DNA of 64,000 nucleotides from contig CAWZYM010000065.1 in NCBI GenBank assembly GCA_963966185.1, forward strand, positions 118,501 through 182,500. The letters run 5' to 3'. Position 1 is the first letter of the stretch; each line of letters opens with the position of its first letter. The notes beneath the pieces are model-generated. The model ran no database searches. It had not been told where the DNA came from and was given only the letters and a program-made list of their open reading frames with translations. The position numbers and the translations under genes were made by a program. Origin of the DNA: Rhabditoides inermis (taxonomy: Eukaryota; Nematoda; Chromadorea; Rhabditida; Rhabditidae). Of the stretch, positions 11,277 through 23,300 are shown one piece after another.

Positions 11277-11514
11277 CTCTGCTCCTTCTCCTACTCCTCC
11301 AACTCCTCTCACTCGATTCACTCGCCTCTACCAAATGTGCTTCTATTTTCCTCTGCCCTGAGGGCCTTCTTTGTGTTTACGGTTATATTGTGAAAAGCAT
11401 AAAGCTTTATTATGATGTGATTTATGGTTGTGTCTGCGTTGATTTGGGTTGCGGCTACCCTGTCGATATCTGCTGTGACCATGCTGCCCTGTTTCCATGA
11501 CTGACGTTGTGTAG

Positions 11515-11836
11515 ATGGCCGTAGACGTGCTTCCCTCCTCCTCTTCCTCCTCCCAGTATCCCAAGTACGCGGTCGTTCGATTGAAGGAAAGCACGGATTT
11601 GCCTGATCTTCTGGGGGTGAGTCGGTGTTCTCATATCGCAATACTATTAGTATTGCCGATCGTAATTCTGACTCGCCAATCATTATCACTAGTGTTTCCC
11701 TTTAGATGTTGTTGTCTCGTGGTCTGTACGAGGTCTCCTTTGTCGATGATTGCATCACTGGCACAGAGGCGGCCGCTTTCGTCAAGACTATCGCCACAGA
11801 TGTGATGCAGATGGTGCGAGCGACAGGTGAGTGAGA

Positions 11837-11875
<39 letters not shown>

Positions 11876-12930
11876 AGGGAGGGAGGAAGATATATATTTA
11901 TGAGGAGAAGAGAGAGAGAGAGAGATTTAGGTGACGAAGCAGCTTCTTCCGACTTCTCCACAGTACCCGTCTCTTCCTACAAGTCGCCTGCCTCCTCTGG
12001 ACTCAAAGACACTGCCAGTGGAGACTCTGCTGATCTGTCAGTGGACCGATCGCAGCGCACAGCTGATCAAAGCGAAAGCATCTCGTCAGTGCTGCAACAG
12101 TTTGTCGACGTAAAGCCACCTCTATTCTTGGGCACGACGAAGCAACTAACTGATCAGCTGACTGATCAGCTGAGAGAACAGCTGATCGGCGGTCAACTGA
12201 TCGGGGGTGAGCTGTTCGTGGGAAGCTCGTCGATGGATCAAGAGGAAGAGGAGGAGGAAGATACACCGAGTGTCTCTAGAGGACAGAAGAGGGTGAGTGA
12301 GAGAGAGGGTCAGAGACAGATAGAGGGAGGAAAGGAGACTATCTTCTGGTCTTTTATGTACGTTGCCTGTTCAGCCCTCTGGATGGACACCCACAGCCAA
12401 GACATCATCCAAGCCGGGAAAGACATCATGTAGGATGTGCAGTCAGGTGAGAGAGTGAGGGAGAGAGGGGGAGAGGGGAGAAAGAGAGCTAAAGGGAGAG
12501 AGATGGATATATGGAGAGAGAGAAAGAGAGAGAGAGAGAAAGAGAAATATAGCAAAATAGAGAAGGGAGAGAGACTTCAGGCCGTGCTCCGATCGAAGAA
12601 CATGCTAATCGGTCACATCGCTCGTCACAGTAACACTCCTCTCCGATTCAAATGTGTCGCCTGTCCCGCTGCACAGAACAGTAAGTGAAAAGAGGAACGA
12701 GCGAGCGAGACAGACAGAGAGAGAGAGAGAGAGAGATGAAGAGAGAGAGAGATGAAGGGAGAGAGAGATTTCTTCCAGGACTGGGCAACATCCGCCTGCA
12801 TGTGAAGCAGAACCATCCAGAATTGGATGTCGAGAAGGGAGTAGTGGACACCCGAACTGACGCCGCTCGAAAAGAAGACGAGATCCTCATGAAACACTGC
12901 TTCCCAGATTTCAACTATCTCGGAGATTAG
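11515..12930 (+). CDS. ZF-D: array zinc finger gene
   Basis: Exons: 11515-11616 (PKYAVVRLKESTDLPDLLG), 11706-11826 (MLLSRGLYEVSFVDDC), about 11930-12294, about 12375-12447, about 12579-12679 and about 12780-12930. The middle exon contains a short repeat of TDQL/REQL/GGQL units coded by repeated CTGATCAGCTGA DNA, then an acidic run. Finger 1 is CRMC with HIARH; finger 2 is CVAC with HVKQNH; both fingers are assembled across introns as in the other members. The C-terminus carries KHCFPDFNYLGD. Introns hold (GA)n tracts. This is one of the cleanest family members. It lies 238 bp downstream of ZF-C on the same strand; likely nuclear DNA-binding, target unknown. Confidence 0.78.
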
Positions 12931-13322
12931 TAGACGTAATCCGTGCTCGCGACCTATGGCTCTCCTATCTCGCCTCGCCTGTCTAGTCGCGTATCGATTG
13001 CGGCCTAATGGGCCCTTGTCCCTTCTCTCCCTACACCACACCGCCCTATTTTGCCGCGATGCGAGCACCCGTTCGCGACCCTCCTGCGTTCCTTTCAATA
13101 CATTTCATTACTCGCAACCCTCACCACGGTTTCTTTTCCTCTTGTCACACAAAACTCTATTCAGTTGTTTTCTCGATTCAGTTATTGCAATATTATTTTG
13201 TTATAGAGTTATACGAAAAAAAGTTTTCCTATGGTTGCATGATTGTTCGTAATGTGCGCGGGTTGCGAGTCCCAGTGAATATTGATCGGACTGTTGAACG
13301 TACAGAGCGTTTGTGTTTTAGA

Positions 13323-14613
13323 ATGACACAAGACGACTTTCCCAAGTACGCAGTTGTGAAGCTGAAGGCGGGCACGGATCTGGGAGGGTTACTGAATGTG
13401 AGTGGGTGGGCAGCACTGGCAGGGCTGAGTGAGTGAGAGTGTGAGTGCAGGTACTCATCTCTCGCGGGCTCCACGAGGTCTCATTCGTCGACGACTGTCT
13501 ATTCGGGAAGGATATGAAGGATGTGGTGGACACGGTGACACAGAAAGTATTCGACCAGCTCACACCTCGCCTCGCCAAGGTCGAGCCCACCGAGCCCAGC
13601 CCCGCTCCCACTGACTCCGCCCCCAAGGAGCGATTGGTGGAGATGGAGAGGGAGGCGAGTGTGGAGGTGATCCAGCCCGGACCGTCCACCGACACCCCTT
13701 CTCCCGCCGTCATCAATCTGGATTACGGTGGGTAGTATCCTACAGACTAGCACACAGAGATTGTACAGGGGACAGAGTGATGCGCGAGGAGAGCGAGGAT
13801 AGAAACATGTTCGACTGGGGCGCAGACAGTTCGAATCAGCTGATCGATCAGCTGTTCACACAACCACAACCGCATACCGAGGGTGGTCTCGACTACGCAT
13901 TCACACCGACGCCCAGGAAGGTTGGTGACGAGAGAGAGAGAGAGGGGGTGAGAGAGAGTGTGTGTGGGTGTGTTCAGCGTGGCGTGGGTCGCTCGGGTTG
14001 TCGGATGCGCGTCGCCAACCAGGACGATGTGCTGGCGTCGGACCGGCCGAAGCTGCAGTGCCAGCTGTGTCAGCTATACGTGCACAGCGACTGCCTCAAG
14101 ACCCTGCAGAGTGAGTGGCCCCATCCCCTTCCCTCACTTCCTCTCATCCACAGACCACGTCAACACCCACTCCACTCTGCCGCCCCGCTACAAGTGCTCG
14201 TTCTGTCCATCCGCTTCGAATCGTGAGTCACCGCGTGTCGCATTGTGTCATGTTTGCGTCTAGGCCGCGACAATCTCAAGGTGCATATTCGCTCGAGCCA
14301 TCAGATAGAAGACGTGGAAGCTGCGATCACAGACACGTTCACGGAGGACCACACGAAGGAGACGGAGAGGTATATAAGAAGCCACGTAGAAGATAGGGAC
14401 TCAACCACTGAAGTGTATAATCCTCATTTTCCGTACACTATCGATGTATGTTTAGAATGCGTGCTGCGTGCTTCCCTACCCTCTCCGTTCGAAAGAGGAG
14501 GGCTGCGCCCTATACTCCCCAGCCTCAAGCTGTCGTACTCACTGCAGATGCGAAAATGGAATCTTGAAGTGGAATCCTTAAGTGTATTACGACAATGCCC
14601 TATATATTATTAA
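13323..14613 (+). CDS. ZF-E: array zinc finger gene with divergent C-terminus
   Basis: Exons: 13323-13397 (FPKYAVVKLKAGTDLGGLLN), 13451-13729 (VLISRGLHEVSFVDDCLFGK), about 13768-13920, about 13978-14109, about 14153-14221 and about 14264-14613. The middle is proline/threonine-rich with an acidic patch. Finger 1 is CQLC with HVNTH; finger 2 is CSFC with HIRSSH, split by the conserved intron. After the second finger the protein keeps the usual acidic helix-like stretch but then departs from the family: no CFP motif is found before the stop. The tail either results from a changed splice pattern or is a degraded 3' end. The start is well supported by alignment with the other first exons. Confidence 0.72.
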
Positions 14614-15228
14614 AATATAATTTCGAAAACACCCGAAAAATTGTTTGTGTTCATAGTGATCACGGCGATTCACAACTCAAGAAAATCGCTAGCTCAAATC
14701 AGCCGCGACAAGCGTAGCCCCGCCCCTTTGGTCTCGAAAAAAAGGGGCGGAGCCTCGATTGTAGCTTTTGGTCCTGTCACGATCCCAGCAGACTCTGATG
14801 TGCTTTGTGTTTTGGTAACACGCTCCGCGCGAGTCGCGCGTTTTTGTAGCGCAGCTCCGCCCACCCACAAATTATTAACTGTGAATCGCCGTGGTGATAA
14901 GTCACGTGTTAGTGCTGGCCGCGTTGCATTCACAACGCGCGCCGTTTGTTTGTCCTATTGCCGGCCTTGTTTAGAATTATGTATCTCAGTATATTATGTT
15001 TTGAAACTTCATTGTGACACTGTTGTTTCGATTTCGATGCAATTCAATTTCGGTCTGTTCGGTTGCCAAGGTGATAGTCTACAAGCGAAACGCTGCTGTC
15101 CATTCACTTCCGATAAACCGTTTTCACGCCCACTAAGCTGTTTATATGTTTATATCGTTTATAGGTTTCCTTTCCTATGTGTATTTTAAAACGGTTTGTA
15201 ATAATATTTTAATAATGCTGGAATGTAG
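14614..15228. other. ZF-E to ZF-F spacer
   Basis: No exon seen. A short inverted pair of GGGGCGGAGC/GCCCCGCCCC words lies at about 14717-14755. The region probably holds the ZF-F promoter. Confidence 0.4.
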
Positions 15229-16922
15229 ATGTGTTCGACGACGGCTGTGGCTGGCCACCTTCCGGCGAATCCCAAGTACGCAGTCGTACGCCTTCATGAC
15301 AACACCAACCTCAACAATCTACTCGCGGTGAGTAGTTTTTATTTGTATATTGTATGTTATTGTAAATGTTGAGCTGCTGCTGGGTGCGAACCTGAATGAG
15401 ATCTCGTTTGTGAATGAGTGTCTGTTCGGTGCTGACGCAGCAGCCGTTATCCGCTCATTGTCCAAGGAGATGCTCTCCATGATTCGCACCGGAGAGACCG
15501 TCATCGAGAAGATGGACAGTGGTGGGTGTTCATTCATATTCATTGATACTATTGATTGATTGTTGTTTAGCCCCATCGAAAGTGAACGGCTCCCACTCGC
15601 ACGTGCCGCTTGTTACTCCCTCGCGGGCCCATCCCAACGTCAATGCCAACCCCTTCGCCAGCGAGGACATAAGTGCGTTGTTTGTATTTGTTATGATTAA
15701 TGTTACAATATGTGTGTGTTGTAGACCGTGGTGGTATGGGTGGAGAGAGTGGTGATGGTGTGGTGACGGGGGTGCGTCCTGCCCCGCCTCCTGCCTCGCC
15801 GCCTCCTCCTCCACACATACAACAACCCCATCAGTCCATCATCGACTCTTCATCCTCACTATTCAACACATTCCACAGGTCGGTTCGTGTTGTTGGTTTT
15901 CAAATGTTTATGTGTTTACTTTACTTTGTATTTCAGTACACTGTCGGATTCTATGCCGGGTCCTTCTGATCGAGGGAATGAAATAGAGTGTTTCGATCTG
16001 GAGGACAGCCCGCCGCTCGATACTAAACCCCTGCCAAGGAGCGCGGTTCGTTGACATCGTATTGATGTGGTTTTACACCATCTCTATCCGTATTTTGTTC
16101 GTATAACGTCCATCTGTGTTATTGGGAGTTGCACATGGCTTTGTAGCATCACTGAGTTACGTGTGTATGTGTTTTTTTATATTGATCATATTGTGTGTGG
16201 CACAGTGTAAACTAAAAAAAATTGTAGATGGATGACGAAGACCCAGACCCATCGTCGGCTGCCGCGATGGATTCTGCTCTTCAATCACTCATAGCTTCCA
16301 TGGGACAGGTGAAATCTTATTTGGTTTATCGATTTATAATTGATTTGCAGGCAGCTCCGGAATCGATGGTGGTGGGTGGAGCTGAAGAAGGTCGGACGAA
16401 GAGGCGTCGGCGGACGGAGGGAGAGGGCGGGTCGAGGCAAAGGAGAGTCATCCCCGACGACGAGCTCATCGAGTGCCAGCTATGCCACACGATGGTCATC
16501 CGACCCAAGGTCAGTCCGTCCGTCTGTCTGTCCCGGTCTCTCCAACCCATCTAACCGTGTCGTGTTTTGCTGGTGCCTCGTCACATCGCCTCTCACGCAG
16601 CCAGCCCCCGCTACCAGTGTTCTCTCTGCGACTACGCATACTACAGTCAGTCTCCCCTCCCGCCCATCACTCTTCTCAGGGCCGCGTTTTCAGGGATAGA
16701 CCAGATGCGGAACCACGTGAAGCGCAAGCACATCGGATGCACTCCGGAAGACACTATCATCGACACTGCGACGGAGGAGACGCGGGAGCAGTACAAGCAG
16801 CTCGAGTTGATGTGCTTCCCCACTCTCAGGTACCGCCCTTTCCGACCCCGCCTCCTCACCCCACCCTTTGCAGGATGTCTGCTGCGGAGAGAGCGCGACT
16901 CGCGGAAGAAAACAGCTCGTGA
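15229..16922 (+). CDS. ZF-F: array zinc finger gene with a questionable splice site
   Basis: Exons: 15229-15327 (NPKYAVVRLHDNTNLNNLLA), 15374-15521 (LLLGANLNEISFVNECLFGA), 15571-15672, 15725-about 15878, 15939-16045, 16228-16308, 16351-16510, then about 16571-16648, 16695-16830 and 16874-16922. Exon phases join cleanly through 16510. Finger 1 should be CQLC + HIASH, and finger 2 CSLC + HVKRKH, then LMCFPTL. However, the exon carrying HIASH has no upstream AG: the only in-frame junction is TTTTGCTG|GTGCCTCGTCAC, with TG in place of AG. The next real AG (CTCACGCAG, 16600) is out of frame. The gene is either spliced with a non-canonical acceptor or newly damaged. Confidence 0.65.
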
Positions 16923-17397
16923 TTCGAAAAAGAAGATCATATCCCTTTTGTCTTTTCTGTAATCTATTGAATACGGTTCGTGGTGTTGTGGTCGTGTCTC
17001 ATTCAACAGTATTCTCTCATAAATTGTGCAGATATGATACAGTGTCGTATTATGGGTTGAAGGGTTGAGCTCCCATCGCTACCGTCTTTTTATGTAGGAT
17101 ATATGTTTCCTTGCTTCAAACACATGTGGTGAGAGGAGAAGTGAGCAGTGTCTGCCTTTCCGCATGCCCTTCTCTCTCTCGCGGGTGATATCGATCGCAG
17201 GCTAGGCGGCCGATTGATCTACCAGCTCTCACCACACTCTTCTCTCTCAACTCTCAACGCACTTTGTGTGTGAGAGAGACACAGATAGCGCGCGCCATTT
17301 TTCATTTAGTTTGCATCCGTGAGTATTCAAATGGCGTTTGTTGTGGTTGTTGTTAGCTGTGATTTGGTATGGTTTGATTAGTGATTGTGTGAGGAGG
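16923..17397. other. ZF-F to ZF-G spacer
   Basis: No exon seen. Contains the ZF-F 3' region and the ZF-G upstream region with a (GA) stretch near 17270. Confidence 0.4.
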
Positions 17398-20300
17398 ATG
17401 TCTGTCTGGAGTGGCGGGGCGCCTCGGTACGCAGTCGTCACTCTCACTCCACTCACCGACACCCATGCGCTCCACAGGGTACGTGCACCTCTCATGCTAT
17501 TCACACTTCTCACATCTCACCTCGGTCGGTTTTTTCACTGATAATACTCGTGTCTGTTCAGCTGCTGTCGGACCATGGTCTCCGCGAGGTGGCGTTTGTC
17601 GACCGATGTGTGTATGGGGAGGACGCGAGCAGCCTGCTCGACAAGGTGCGTGCGTGACTCACTAGGTGCTCCTCTGGGTGAAGTTTCGAGGATTAGGGCA
17701 CCCGAAACAGATATCGCAAATATCGTGTTGCGTGTTTATATTTATGCTGATTGTTTAGGTGTCGGATCTGTTTGACTTTCTGAAGGAGGAGCCGCGAGAG
17801 AAGACGACCATTTCTCCGGATCAAATGAACCATCTCATAGTGGAGGACGAGGAAGAGATGATGTGAGCGAATGTGTCGGCGCTTTCCCTCGGCGTTTTAA
17901 GAGTTTGAACGAATGTGGTTTAAGTTCGTGCTATAGGGCAGTTGTAAGAGAGAGAACCCAGAAAAGTCCTTTCACGTATATATGCGCAGATTCAAAGGCT
18001 ACTTCGATTGTAGGCCTATCCAGTCGGCGACTGCTATCATCAGCGAGAGGCCTCTGCGAGTCCCGTCTCCCCTTGAACCACTCACCATCCCACTGGTCAG
18101 CTCAACTATCTCTCTCTCTCTCTCTCTCTATCTTTTTCTTCCCTCTTTCTTCTTTTTTCATTCTACTCTGTATATTAAGTGTGTGTTTTTTCAGCCGGCT
18201 CTGTCAATCCGCTCTGCCAATGGTCGAACGGCATTGGAGAGAGAGGCAGAAATTCAGTCGGTGGGGAGAGAGAGAGAGAGAGATGGAGAGAAAGAGATAT
18301 GGAGAGAGAGAGGGAGTGGGTCCTTCCAGATGCTGTGTCCGCCGTCTATCTTCGGCCCTCCGTCCTCACCCCTCACTAAATCGGAGAACCACAAGAAGCT
18401 CCGCCAACTCGCCAGCGAGGGAAAGATTCGACTGTTCAAGTGAGTCACGTTTTCCATGGTTGTACATTGAATGTGTGCCTTGCTAATTACATGTACTATT
18501 TCCTGTATAATTTTGTCTAATTTATCTTGTCGGTGAAGTTGAGTGATGAGCGGGGCGTCAGTTCCCTCTCCTCTTCAGATCCGTCTCGATTATTGTACAT
18601 TTCTATGTTATATATACACCCTTGTTTGATCATTACGCGTACTACAATTACATGAATAGGTTCGCGTACATCGCTGCGTGACATAACATCTGTACGTTTC
18701 AATTTGGTCTTAAGACCACCCCCACGCCCTTATGGGCGAACTTTACGTCTTCGGACGAACTTCCCATTACGGGCTTTCTCTTCATTACCCCTTTTTCTCT
18801 TCATAACTATGTGTCCAATTCATTCACCAAACGTCACACACTTTGTTTTCTCTTTCATTCGATAGCTCACTCTTGGACACCACACTTCAAAGAACAGCCA
18901 ATCTTGCGCGACTGTCTGCATGCGAAGAACACTTTGACTTTAGTCGCAATCAATAACGTCTATGTACTTTGACCCGAAAAGGGTCGCTCGTTCACGGAAC
19001 TGTTCTATGAAACACGATGTGCTTGAAAGGTGGCTGGTAGGTGCTAGCACATCAAACTACACACTACAATGAATAGTCGATGTGGACGCGCTCAGTAATC
19101 ACTACGATTGTCAAAAAAACTTTCTCGCGACGTTTGCACATCACCCGACTCCCAGGTGCCATTCTGACCATCACTCCTTCATTGTTACAACTAGTCAATA
19201 CTTGGTCTATAGTAACACAACGGGAGGATAAACCCAAGGTGTTATCATCGCAAAGCGGTCCCACCCGGAATTCAGGTTGGTAGCGGGCACACCGATCGGC
19301 TGCCATTGAAAAGCGGACACTGCACTGGCATTTGGAAAACGTACTAAAGTAATACAATTTTTTTCGCGCAAGATAAGTAAGTGAATGATTACTATTTTTC
19401 AAATGTTAAGTGCTGATAAAACACCTAAAAATACTGCCGAGGGATTATGTGCACAACTTTTTGATAAAATGTTTCATTCGTGATTTCGTTGATATGCCTT
19501 ATAAGGCAATTAATCAAAAATCTAACGCACAGGAACCCTCCACAAAAAATCGTTATTAATTATCAGAATGTTAACATGGACAAAAGAAATTACTAATTAG
19601 TACTTATAGCGACTAAAAGAAAATACGTCGCGCGCGATGCGGTCGCGTCGCACAGTGCAGCCTCAATCCTCCACAAGGCGTGATCATGTACTCTCAGCAT
19701 GCCGGGCGCATAGCCCAAAAAAGAATGCTGGCGAGTGTGGCCGATGTGGTGTACTGGATAGCGATCCAGAATATTGCATTCATGAACGTGGTTCAATCCC
19801 TGTGAATGATGCTTCTTTTGCAAAATTAGAAAATGTATTTTTGATGCATTTAAGACTATCAGCGCCTGTAGAATTGATAACACATCTGTTTTAGACATGT
19901 TTCACTAAATTGTAACCTGTGATACCGATTCTCAAAAAAAAATGTTCTCAGAGGGAGCATGTGCAGATATGAAGGTAATTTATGCGATGAACATCGTAAT
20001 GATTCTTTTTTAAAATGTTTAGTTCTGATTAGAAACGTCATTAAACGCTAAAAGCATCAGTACATTGTTATTTATTAATTATTTAATAACAAAGTTCAAA
20101 TTGTTTGTTCAAAGTTCAATAGTTCAACACAGTTTGCCATAAGCTCCGCCCCCAACATGATCTGTCCAACGGCTGACCGGTGTGCGGGATGGGGCAGATA
20201 CCCCGCGGATGCACGAGAATAGTACTCGCTACCATTACTGTAATGTGGGATGACAGATTCTGGCCTATTGGAATATGTCTAGTATCACTAAACTATCCCC

Positions 20301-23300
20301 AGTTCTGTTCTCACCCTTAAGGGTACAGGCGCGGCTGCCTATAAACGCTGTCCAACACAAAAGAGAATCCATACTTTCTACTAAAGAACATTCAGCGTGT
20401 GCAGAAAACAAACAAAAGATATGTGGCTGAACTACCTAACAGAAATTGTAACACCGGACAAAGATGTGAGAACAAAAGGTGTGTGATCTGTCCTAAAATC
20501 AGATTTAATAACACAGTAATCAGTACCTGTACTTCAACTTTGATCTCCATATATATACACGGTAACGCTAATTGTTTGTCAACACATCTTGTATACCTTA
20601 TAACATGTAATAAATGTAGCATGCAATACGTTGGTGAAACAAAACAAACACTCAAACAGAGAATGTCTTCCCACCGAAATAGTTTCAAAAAAAGACAAGC
20701 TATGCACTTTTTTGAGCAAATTTCAAGCTTTCTGATCATGATAGTGAAGATTTTACGATTGATATTTTCGATCATTTATCTGAAAACAATGACACCGAAA
20801 CAAGATTAACAAAAAAACACTTTTGGATTCAAACTCTGAATACTGCATATCCACTTGGTTTGAATGACCAAATAAAAACTTTTGGAAATGTTTCTACCAT
20901 AGACTTGAATACATGTAAGATTAGTAATAACCCATTTACAAGCCTCAAAATGAAATCAACAAAAAATGCTCGCAAAAATCATGGTCAACGTAAAAGAAGT
21001 CTACCAGCATATAAGAACACTTTCACAACCGCGCAAGTATTAGCTGACATTGAACATTTAGAAGGACAAAATCTCTACAAATACTACAAATTATTAAATA
21101 AACACTGCGTAAACACATTGTTAACATTTATGGCAAGTGCTAGCCTGGACCGTCCTACTAGGAAACTAGAATCTGACCCCCGTCCTAGTAGGAAACTAGA
21201 ATGGGTTTCGGAAACTAGGAGACTAGCTAGTCGACTATATAGGACAGCTGCTTGTATCGCCTACATAGTTGACTAGATAGTCGACTATGTAGGAAGAAAA
21301 CATAATTTTATAATATTCATCAAAATAATATAAATGTCATCAAAAGAGTGCGCTTGTTGATGCGCTTTAGTTTTTGAGTATTCACACATGTTCTTGATCA
21401 AAAAAACTGGATCGTGGAAGTGCTAAGCGTATATTTGTTGCTGCGGGATTGTGTTCTCAAAAGAGACGTTCCTGCCGTGGTGCCCGGATAGCGCAGTGGT
21501 AAGAGTGCAGAGTAGTAAACATGTGATAATTGGTAGATCGTAAGTTCAAATCTTGTCGTGGCCAAGCTGTTGTACTGCTAATAATAATACTTTTGTACAA
21601 TTGTATTCTTATTTTAGAACAAAATTACGTCATAGGAAAACCGTTTTGAAAATTGGAAGAAAAAACTTCTCCTACATAGTCGCCTAGTTCCCTCCTATAT
21701 AGTCGCCTAGAATCTCTCCTACATACTACTGTTATTCATATAGGTGCCTAGATCAGTGATTCTAGTAGCCAGAGAGAAGATATAGGACAGATTCTAGGCC
21801 GCCTAGTAGTGGGGGTTCAGCCGAGTGATCAAACTTACACGTTACTCGATAAAAAACTGCAATTAAAAATTTTCTGTATAGTTGCAAAATCATTTGTTTC
21901 AAAAAGAACAAATGACCAAAAAATTGACACTTTCCACAACTTGAAGTTAAAATATTATGGAAGATTTATGGAAGAAATCAATATTGGTAAAATTGTCAAT
22001 AAACAATTCAATATCTATTTCAAAGAAATGAATGTGCATTATAAGAAAACTAGAGTTCTATTCACATACGACATTCCAGACAGCGCATGTATCATGAATT
22101 ATAATAAATATTTAAGAAATTTGACCACTAAAGAAATCAAAACCACACTTTGTTCTCCTTGTTACTGTTCCCACTACACTACATACATAGATCCTAACCA
22201 CGGACACATTGTAACCGGCAATCTGAATAAGGTGGCAAACAACGACCTCAGGAATCTCTTAATGAAAGGAACAAAATTCAGATCGCTTCGTTCTTTCCAT
22301 GCAACCACAGTCACGGAAGAAATAATGTGTGCCGTTGAAAATCACATTGAAAAAATTGCAGGAATATACCACATCAGTGCAGACACTTTAGTGCAATTAC
22401 AAAATAAAATAATGAGTAAACTATCTAAACGTGTCGAATAAAGTATGATTAGCTCTCATAATTCAGTCGATTTAACGCTGAAACTTGAAGTTAATTAAAA
22501 ACACTACATAAACACTTTATCATTACTTGCATTGACAAAGCTTCTGGAAACTCTGCGATAACTTGTAAGTGTAAGAAATTATACATAGAAATTCTTAATA
22601 AAGAATTAGGATATGATTACGTCACAAATTCTATAAACAACACTAATCCCACTTATATCATTCATAACAACGAAAAGTATGATCAAATTATACATCGCCA
22701 TTTGATAACGTCAAATTCATTCAAAATTGAAGTTAATGAAAAGAATAGTACGTTGCCAAAATATATGCAATCCCAAAAATGCACAAAAACCCAATCAAAT
22801 TCCGTTTTATAACTGGTGCATATAATAGCAGTTCAAAACCCTTGTCTCTGGAGCTCCAAAAAAATCTAACCTTTTTGAAAAACCACTTTCAAAATTATTT
22901 CAAGTTGATAAAACAGCGAACTAACATTAATTTCATGTGGTCAGTGAATAATAGTTTACAAGTTTTGAACAACCTTAGTACTATAAAAGACTCGGCAAAC
23001 TGTAAGCTATACTCAGCAGATTTCAGTAGCCTCTTTACGAACCTCCCACACGACATTGTTATCAAAAATCTTTTCGGAATTATCGATCTTTGCTTCAAAA
23101 ACAGCAATAAAAATTACATAGTAGTCGGATATAAACGAGTATATTACAGTAATATCGACTCTATGAAACTCAATTCATATGATGTTACCGACATCAAATT
23201 CATGCTAGAATATGTACATTCTAGAAAACAGTTTTGCTCTTTACGGAGGAACGATATTCAAACAAGTGTCGGGGATACCACAGGGAAACAACTGTTCTCC

